This document shows positions 11,683 through 64,000 of a stretch of 64,000 nucleotides of DNA, piece by piece. Within the stretch, counting starts at the first letter, position 1. Each line of letters begins with the position of its first letter. Source of the stretch: Dromaius novaehollandiae (taxonomy: Eukaryota; Chordata; Aves; Casuariiformes; Dromaiidae); NCBI RefSeq assembly GCF_036370855.1, contig NC_088098.1, positions 139,830,721-139,894,720 of the forward strand. Reading direction: 5' to 3'. Position numbers and translations under genes: made by a program. The notes under the pieces are model-generated. The model was not told the DNA's origin. It did not search any database and saw nothing but the letters and a program-made list of their open reading frames with translations.

Positions 11683-14600
11683 CTGATGAATATTCAGGCC
11701 CAATACGCAAACAAACAACCCTTAAAAAAGTAAATACATACACAGAAACATACACACTCCTGTGCACATCTCCATTTTTAATACCGTAACTTTATAGTTT
11801 CTGCAGAAGGGTGAATTAAAAATTATATTTTTTGGTTTTATAACTGTTCTGATGGTTCTCCCCCAAATGTTAATGCTTTTTATTAAACCACCACCACCAC
11901 CACTGCAGAAGACACAACTAAAATGATAAACTTTTTATTTACCAAAACTTGAATTTGTTTACCAAAACTCAAATAAAATTTTGAATATCCATTTCACTAA
12001 CAAACAAACACACGCACACACCCCGGCAACATTTTCTCATTAATTCTTTGTTTCCTCAGCATTTTTTTCAGGGTCATTTTCCAATGGCAACTATTTGGTT
12101 TGTTCAAACATTTTCAACCAGCTCAACCAATAATCTACTCTATGGCCTTTAAGAGGCTACTGCAGGATATTTGCTCAGAAGAAGCAGTCCAAAGGCTCAG
12201 CATGTCTTAGAGAAGGATTCAGACAAGCAGTTCATGCTGGACAATGAAGTCTCTCCAGCCCAAGACATACAGGGCATAGCAAGGGGAAAGACACTACTGA
12301 GGCTTTGGCTAAAGTAGTAGCGCAGAAATCAGTGTTTTTCATTCTCTTTTAGAAATTACGTTTTGGAAACTGGTCAGATCATCTTCCCATCAAAGGCATC
12401 AAGCCTTTTGTTGTTCAGAAAGGAATGGTTATTTGGCAATAAGATGAATTTTTTTTTTCTTTTCTGCCAGAGGTGCCTCTGTGAGTTCGGTTTGTGTTGG
12501 AATAGGTTTATCCCAGAGGACTGGCTCTAGATATGGATCAGAGCCTTTTTTTACAGGTTAGTTTTATGTAAAGAAAGTTCAGAATGCAATTTCCTAGGAA
12601 AGCTGCAGGAGAAATTCTCTGCTTAGGAATGAGCATAGAATAGTCCCTCTCTCCCTGTCAGAGCTCTGGTCATTTTTATTAGCTTGCTTGACATTGCAAA
12701 AATAAAAACAGGCTGAAGGTTAGTCTTTTGTATTAATAGGAGTGATTTTTTGTTGGTCGCAAGTCATCAGTGATGTATGCAGTTAATCTTCTGTTAGCTT
12801 CACCAGTCTCAGGAGGTCTTGGGGAATTTCTGCAGTGAGGAGCGATGGTGATTATTCCAATACCAACAACAGCTTAGTTTTCCAGATTTGCCTCTGCAGA
12901 TATATAGCTGGATCTACGTATCTTTTGCAGACCCTGGCAGAGAGTCCAGAGCATTTTTTTGGTATCAGTTTTTTTTTAATTCAATCATCTGTGTAGGAGA
13001 TCTAGGATTTTCTTTGTCATGATCTGATGTTTCTTGTCTGTGAAAAGACTTTTATAGGCCTTATGCCCATCTTCAGAAATATCTCTATACTGAAACAGTA
13101 GGACTGCCATTCAAGAAGCTGGTATATTGGAAAGATTTGGTTTTTAAATGCTCTGGTCTGTGTTCCCTGTCTAAGTCATGAGACGTGGACCTTTAATGTG
13201 GATATGAACAAAAGGAGCTTCTGTCTGTAGCTGTGTGTCTCTGTGGGCTGACTGACCCGGAGGCGCTCTGTCTGTGTCATCTGTTTTGAAGGAAGGCCGT
13301 GGGTGGATAATTAGATGTGGTGATCTTATTGGACAAATTTCTCAAGATTTTCCCCAAAGTAGCCTCCAGAAAAGAATCCAGCAAGCCTCCACAATAGTAG
13401 TAACATCACACTGCTGACATTTCCATTTGGACTTCTGGTGTTCTCGAGAGACTATGAATCCATCTACCTTAAATGTAGTAACTGAAGGCATTTTCTGCAA
13501 TGACTCAAAACCTCTTTCAGTCACTCTGTCAGGACACCATGGCTGTGAGGATTGCAGAAGTCTCAAAAAATCCCTCCAAGGGTTTGACCTTTATGTCCAG
13601 TCCTCTAAGAAACTATAGACAATTCTTTCAGGAACTGCAACCCAATGTGTTGGGGTGTAGTTTTCTGTTGACTCCATTGACTTTTAGAGAAGTCAATTGG
13701 AAGCCTAGAGAAATAATTTTGAGTTTTAGGACTCCAGGATGTCAGGACTTCTCAACTAAATCCATTTCATTTGTTGTGCATTTCTTACTGTAATGAATTA
13801 CTCTAATGAAGGGCTAGGAGGCCAATTTTGTCCCAGTTTTTAATGGTAAAGACTTGGAAACAAATGAGTAGAATCTTTTTCCTGATCCTTTGTATTGAAG
13901 TAGGCAGTAGTGTTTTACACACTGAAGTCAAGAGTTCTTCTATGAGGGTAAAAGATGTTAGATCTTGCAGCAGGAAAAGAGGATATATCTGTTTTCCTGT
14001 GCTTATTACGTTTTGTATTCTTTTTGTTTTGTGAATATATTCCAAAGGAAGTAGAAAAAAACTATCTCCAAGGAAGCAAAGATCTTCCTTCCTGTTGGGA
14101 AAAGAGTCAGCAAGGATGATAAATCCCCTGCCAAATGAGTCATTTCTTCACTTAAGAGACTTCAAAGCTTTAAAAAAATGCTTTTCAGAGCATGGGGCTT
14201 AGATATGAAGTTGCATGCACTCTTAAGAGATGTCACTTATCTTTCCCTTTATGGAAAATGATCCATAGAAAGATGGCAAGGAAATAAGTGGTTTTGAGTG
14301 AGGTGCTGCGATACATCTTCACAGAATAGCTATAACAAATATCCTTTTATTGGATTGCACTCTGACAGGAGCAAGAAGCAAGGCATTTAGGATTGCTCAA
14401 TACTTCAACTGCTACTTGTCAAATGGTTTACAGGGTAAGTAAATATTTATAGGATAAACAAATGAGAACTAAATTACAGTGTTAGTTTGACAGTATTACA
14501 TTTTCTTGAAATATAGTTGGAAATGATGTGAGTAAAAGTGGAATTATAGTATAGCATTGACTTAAGGAGTGGGTAAAGTCACAGCTTTTATGTAGTGCTA

Positions 14601-15744
14601 TCTATTAAAGCTTTAGACCCATGATAGCTATCTCCTTTCTCCCTAGCTCTCACATTCTTTATTTTGAGGAACTGTTATGAAGATTGCTGGTGGTTAGTAG
14701 TCTTGTGAGAGGTGAATAAAAATATCTGTCCTATTGCTTTAAAATAATACAATTACAGGGAATTAATTGTATATTAATATCCTGTGAATTTGATAGTGTG
14801 GACTGTGAAAAACTGCACAAAAAGAAGTATTTTCTCTTTTTTGAGTATTGGATGAGGTGATACTGTGCAAATCATCAGCATAAGCTCTAGGTCCTTAAAT
14901 ATCTAAAAGTCAGATGATGTGACACGTAAGACCCTGTGTTGATCTGGCTGGTAGCTCCTTTTGAAGGCTGCTGACAATCTTTTAGCCTTGGCTTAGATGA
15001 ATTGGCTTAGTGTTACACTAGCACAAAACAAAAATCCCACACTTTCACGTTGACACCCCATAAAGTAGTGGGTGCTATTTTATGGAATAAAAAATAACCA
15101 TTATATCTGTGAACTATTAGTGTCGTGAGGCCCCAGCAGGATGGAGGAGCTATTAGAGGGTGACCATGGACGCTCCAATTCAAGAGGGCGATGGCAGGAA
15201 TCCCACTTCCCTTGCTCCAGTGTATTGGTAATGCTGGGGGACGGGGTATCCCTCTTTTCTAAACCCTTCCAGTTACAGCTGAAAGGAAGATGACCTATAA
15301 CCCCATTGCATGAGCTGGAACATTGTAATGTCCTTTAAAAACCTCCCCTGGTGTGTAGAGCGAAGCACATGCACTCTCCTGCATTATGATAAACTGCGCA
15401 AGCAGCTCATTGAATGCAAGGCTGTGATAGCTTGAGGAAGAATTAACAATTTATCTAGATCAGCTTAGAGACAAATTTCTTTTATCTGGAGAAACTTCCT
15501 TTTGAGATAACTTTCTTTTTAAAGTACTTTAACCCAGTCTTACTGAAGGTGGTTCCTTACTAGCTGTCAATGTTTAGTAATTCATGTTTTTGCTCCCTTT
15601 AAAATGAGGGATTTCCAATAAATGACTCATTTGGCAAAAGTAAAACTGAACAATAAATGTGTGGAAAATTTAATCCCCCCTTCAACTCTTAAACGCAGAA
15701 TGCAAAATAGTCAAGAAAGAATAAGGAACAACACGCGCAGAGTT
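11683..15744. other. Intergenic DNA between convergent GPR143 and TBL1X
   Basis: No exon, RNA gene or recognisable element was found. It includes further AATAAA/ATTAAA hexamers on the + strand (for example 11972-11977), so a longer GPR143 3'UTR is not excluded. There is a short (CCA)n at about 11887-11904. Open frames around 13342-14045 overlap on both strands and show no family features. Confidence 0.6.
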
Positions 15745-15766
15745 CTCTAATATCAAAATATAGCAA

Positions 15767-15772
15767 TTTATT
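15767..15772 (-). terminator. Probable TBL1X poly(A) signal
   Basis: AATAAA on the - strand (15772-15767), followed 35-45 bases on by a G/U-rich element (GCGCGTGTTGTT). Cleavage would fall near 15745-15750. It is the most distal well-formed signal downstream of the TBL1X stop and gives a 3'UTR of about 4.4 kb, in keeping with the long 3'UTR known for this gene in mammals. A further AATAAA on this strand at 18317-18312 could serve a shorter form. Confidence 0.6.
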
Positions 15773-18700
15773 CAAGACACTGAATATGATCTGTTGATTC
15801 TCTCCTTAAAACAAATGAGCTACAATACACAAGGTGAATTTGAAGAAAGTGTGGGTGGGGGAGAAACAAAATAAGGGGTTGATGTTGTTTCAACAGAACC
15901 TGGGAAATGCTGAAATGAGAACCAAGTCTGGCTGCAAGTCTGACACAGACAATAAAAACTGCAGAAGCCAGAATTCAGAATTTCAGTGAGTGGCTGAAAG
16001 AACATTTCTGCTATTGACAAAGAACCACATTTTTCTTTTTAAAAGGTAAAAGGAGGAAAAAAGGAGGAAAAATTAAAAAGAAAAAAAGAAAAAAAGAAAC
16101 CCAAAAACAAAGCAGACCCTTACATTTGACAAAGTGCACTTCACTTGGCTCTAAAATTAGCTATTTTTTCTCTTTTTAAACAAATTAAAAGGAAATTTCT
16201 AAGATGTAGCATGGGGTTAATGTGTGTGTAACCCTGTAAGTCAGGCCCTTTAGTGCCCCATAAGGGACCCAGTGTTTTCTACATAAAAGATTCAGTATCC
16301 TTCTAACCCATGGAGCTGAGTGTTTTTTCAGAAACTGTTTTTTTCACTTCAAGGCCAGTTCCAGACAGCCAGCAAAGATAAAATTCCAGTAAGCCCCTTG
16401 ATGGTTTTGCAATTCAGTTTGGTCTCTCAGGTTTTTTTTCAATTTCTCTTCCACTGGTAAGAACTACAAATAAAATTATCAAAATAGCGTGTGAAAAAAT
16501 TGCTCAAGTCCACCAGCCTGTCGCTTCATGCTATTCTGTCCCCTAGAGGCAGTCATAAAAAGTAACGCTAGCCTAGGGACACCACTGCAGAAATGCAGAA
16601 AAATGCAAGCTCTCATGAGGGCAATTCTGAACATCCAGGCTTCGATCTCCAGTTTCAACTAAGCCCTGGCAGAGCTTCTCTCTCTCCCCATCGCCCATGG
16701 CCTGGAGAAACAAGCCCACCTGCCTAAAACTAGCCTTTGCAATCACAGCTTTTGCTTTCCTTCATCTCATTAGCTGCTCTCATTTTACCCGAAGACTATC
16801 TACTACAATACCTTTGGGGATTTTCCCACTTTAGAGGCTGGAGGAGGGGAAGAAAGGTGAATTTTCTCAGCTTTTTGCAAATGCTGCTTTCAAATCTGAT
16901 GGTCTGTATAGGGAATTCTTCACTGGCATGGCAGCCTCTCTCACCGGTAGGCACTGTAAACCAACTCATTTTGAAATTGCATTTCTTGTGGCTTCTTACC
17001 TCCATGTAGACTGGTAGAGGAAAGGTGGTGTTCTCACTGAGAAGTTAACAAGCTAATAAGAAAAAAAAGAAACACACATCTTCAACACTGCGGACTTATC
17101 TACAGTAGCTATTCTTGGAAAAATTACAAAACCTGGGCTCTATAAGCAGACAGCCACATGGCACAGCTGAACTCAGATGGAGCAACCTGCTCTCTTTGAG
17201 TCCTGAGGTTTGCTATTCAAGCGTCACGCAAGGGGCAGACTGAAAAGCAGCGCCCCATCCAGCCTGTCTTCCACTATCTGCGGAAAGGGAGATTTTGCTT
17301 GTTTTTCTCAGAAACACAATCCCAAACTCCTGTACAAGTTAGGAAGTGAACCATCTACATGCAATGATTGTAATCAAATCATCAACTCAACTGTGCTTTA
17401 TAAAACCACATTAAACCTTTGTATTCAAATTCAAGTCTCTCTTCTAATAAGTACTCTTTTTTTAGGTAGTGACTTTAAATTAGTAGCTACACGTGGTTAT
17501 TATAAAACAGTGCAAAACTGTCACGTGATCATCTACAGTCATGCTCTTGGAGCAGAAAACTAAAAACAACACATAGACACATTTAACACCAAAAATAATC
17601 CTTGATACCTTCCAGTGTCCAATTCTTTGATATAAATTATAAATTAGCCTAACTGTAATTAATAATCCAAATCCCACATAAATGTTTTCACCTCAGGACT
17701 AAGTAAGCCTTTTAGCAGTTATCCTGAAGAAAAAAGGCTGAAGCTGGCAGTGGCTAGTTCCACTGAAAAGGCTAAGATATTGTACAGATACAAGTGTAAA
17801 GAGAGGAAATCAAAGGAGAAAAAAAAAAAATGTAGTATGAACTCCACGATGCCAAGATGCTTGGCAGGTTTTGCACCACCGTTTCAACATTATGGGCCTG
17901 GTTTGGTTTCTGCTCAGATCAAATCACCACTTCAGCAGCTGGGGTCAAATCAAAGGGAAGATTCTGTGTTACAGAAATCGCAGCCTTTGTGCTATGTGAT
18001 TTTAAGGGGTTTTCTGTTGGCTTGCTGTTCTGCACACTACAAATGCTAACCTAGCCTGCGAGCTGGAGCAGATACCAGTTTGACTCAGATAACTCTGAGG
18101 ACTTGTCTAAATAATGGCCACCACCTCGCGTCTGCCCTACGGTTTACAGCGCTGTCAATAAACTCTGCCTACAGCTTGCTTATAATATGCCTTTTTTGCT
18201 TCCATCATTTGCTCTTACAGTAAAGAAATCTTCAGAAGGCATCATTACAAATGTCTTAAACTTGCAGTAAGGAAATCATGTCCAAACTGGAGAAGTGGTA
18301 CTTAGAAAGTCTTTATTGTCATTCTGATCATTTCACCCACTATAACTTTATAGTGGTATATACGTTGAGAAATAATTTATATATCATTTATCATGTCCTC
18401 ACCTACTGTAGAGATCTATGTTGTCTTCCAAGCACCGCACTAAAGAGGTGCTCTAAACTAAATGTGTCTGGACAGGCAGTGAACCTCCAAGTGCAGACCC
18501 AGAGCTTTCTTCAGAGCACGAGAATGTGCAGCTGAGGGTGCCAGCCGCACGACATGCTGCCAGATGCAATGGAAGATCCTATTTTAGGTGTGTGCTCATC
18601 ATGGATGGACAGGAGCTTGGCAAGAGTCCATTCATCAACAATGATAAGCACAGTCAATATATCTTGGTCCAACTGGTCCCATTAAGTCAGTGATAAAATC

Positions 18701-19332
18701 CCACTGACTTACTGGGTTAGAAACAGCTGAATGGGATGAAGAGTGGAGGTCAGCATTGCTCAGCATGACCAGTGGCAGCCAAAGCCACAGTCTACATGAA
18801 CTTCGAACTGTTTATAGAGGAAAGGGAATATACAATGTTTTCCTTTATTACTGAGGATAAATGTATAGTCTCAAAACTTACGGATTTCTTTTAATTAGTG
18901 TACATCATCAAACAGCCACAAATTTGAAATTAGTCTATATAAATGTCTGGCTGCTGGAAGAGGACTCTCAATAAATGAATGGCATGTTTTGCATCAAATG
19001 GCATTTTTTCTTACAGCACTTTCTGAGAGAGAAGAGAAAAAGGATACTGCACCTTTCATGTTCCTTGGACTCTGTTTGTGTCATTCTTTTTACTTGAATT
19101 ACACAACTGGTCTACATTTGGTGGCCACTTTAGGCTTTTAAAACTGTGTTTAACATAAAAAATATTTTTTTCCAAAAATACACTGGGTTCTTTCTGTTAA
19201 AAGTCATCTTTCTCCTGTAAAAATCTTCCCCAGCACTGCATTCTTATATAAAGCACTTATTACACAATTTGCTGAAAGTGCCCTTGAGACGCTAAGATCT
19301 GAAGCATGGAGGATTTTTTTTTTCTTTTAAAC

Positions 19333-19520
19333 GGAGAGAAAGGAAGAAAAAGAGAGAGAGAGAAGAGAGGAGAAGCAGTCTGTCAAAAATTTTCATTGTC
19401 ATGTCCACCTGGCTGCATCTACTATGGGTATATAGGGAAAAAAGAAAAAAAGGGTAAGAAGAAAGAGAAGGGGAAAAAAAAGGAAGGAGAAGTTGGGAGT
19501 GGAAGGGAGAAATAAAAGGA
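19333..19520 (-). repeat. GA-rich/CT-rich low-complexity tract in the 3'UTR
   Basis: Two GA-rich runs on the + strand (about 19333-19375 and 19436-19520), including gagagagagag. In the TBL1X transcript they read as CU-rich tracts, the kind bound by polypyrimidine-tract proteins (inference). Confidence 0.7.
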
Positions 19521-20128
19521 AAACAAAAGCTTCATCCTAAGCCTGAGATCCTCCAGGCTATAATATTCCAGCTGATAGAAAAACCACTGAACAAAAAAAG
19601 TAGTCTAGAAAATAGAAAGTGTTGTGATTACAAAGTTGAGCATTTCATCAGTACAAACTGGTCTTTGAACGTCCTTTGGGAGAGCAACTGTAGTGTCCAA
19701 ATTGAAAGGAAAAAATACAACACCGCATGGAGGAGGATTTTTTTTCCCTTTTGGTTTATCACAGCATTTTTCTTTTTTTTGTTTATTAATTTTTTTTGGC
19801 ACAGCTTTTTTTTCCCAGCCATCAGAGCAAGTTCTCAGACGCAAACCAAACAGTGCAATGCCTAGCTGGTGGCTTCATGCTTCCAAGGCTGAATGTTCCA
19901 GGTGGAAACCATTCCCTCCCCCTCTGAAGTTACTGTGTTTTTACTCCTTGATGAAGGTTACGGACAAAATACTAGACATCTGTGGCCAGGGAGAGTTGGT
20001 TTCACGGTACACTCTAACTTTGTTCAAGTTCGTAGAGTTCTAGAGCTGTTAAGAATAGTTTTGAAGAGTGCTTCTCCCCACACATTCACTGCTGGTCCAT
20101 TTGAAATTTCTTCTAAAACATTTCACTT

Positions 20129-64000
<43,872 letters not shown>

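Larger units (their letters stand above)
15745..20128 (-). other. TBL1X: Probable TBL1X 3'UTR, about 4.4 kb
   Basis: The stretch runs from the stop codon to the probable poly(A) site with no strong splice signal seen. Purine-rich blocks on the + strand at 16025-16110 and 19333-19520 would be long pyrimidine tracts in the mRNA. Open frames here are short and overlap on both strands. Confidence 0.55.

Noticed and set aside
18157..18162. AATAAA on the + strand as a GPR143 poly(A) signal
   Set aside because: It lies inside the probable TBL1X 3'UTR, 7.7 kb past the stop codon, with no supporting evidence.
19665..20043. Overlapping Phe/Lys-rich open frames on both strands in the TBL1X 3'UTR
   Set aside because: They come from T-rich low-complexity DNA and conflict with one another.

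Overview
This is vertebrate nuclear DNA: AT-rich, intron-rich, with no operons and no bacterial or phage features. Two protein-coding genes can be read with exon-level confidence, and they point tail to tail. On the + strand at the left edge lie the last two coding exons of GPR143 (OA1, the ocular albinism type 1 melanosomal receptor; 578-818 and 10326-10405). On the - strand lie thirteen consecutive coding exons of TBL1X (transducin beta-like 1; 55754 down to 20129), covering all of the protein except its first ~20 residues. A long 3'UTR probably follows, ending near 15750. The same convergent pair is known at human Xp22.2. Few mobile elements are visible, and those recognised are old CR1 LINE fragments, so a sauropsid is the best guess. 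A bird is most likely, where this block is autosomal (chromosome 1 in chicken). The species was not identified.

Layout: 1-577 GPR143 intron; 578-818 penultimate coding exon; 819-10325 a 9.5 kb intron with a possible intronic polyadenylation site at 1208; 10326-10405 final coding exon; then 3'UTR/intergenic DNA to ~15750, with what looks like the 3' end of a retrocopy on the opposite strand (A25 tract plus AATAAA). 15750-20128 is the likely TBL1X 3'UTR. From 20129 to 55754 come TBL1X coding exons 14 to 2, separated by introns of 103 bp to 8.7 kb. From 55755 to the end is the first coding intron, which runs off the window; the exon carrying the start codon was not found and should lie beyond 64000.

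The TBL1X exons join without any phase conflict into LisH, F-box-like, Ala/Thr linker and eight WD40 repeats. This is the architecture of the NCoR/SMRT corepressor exchange factor. GPR143 is a pigment-cell G protein-coupled receptor; its exons here give the end of TM7 and the cytoplasmic tail with the Trp-Glu melanosome-sorting doublet. The two proteins are not known to work together; only their chromosomal linkage is conserved.

I found no clear new biological system. The items most worth checking are a possible truncated-tail GPR143 isoform, the retrocopy 3' end, a palindrome-rich GC-richer block in a TBL1X intron (about 40.85-41.5 kb), a dispersed repeat pair of unknown family (3.5 kb and 45.1 kb), a 194-codon open frame in a TBL1X intron, and several exact short tandem duplications.
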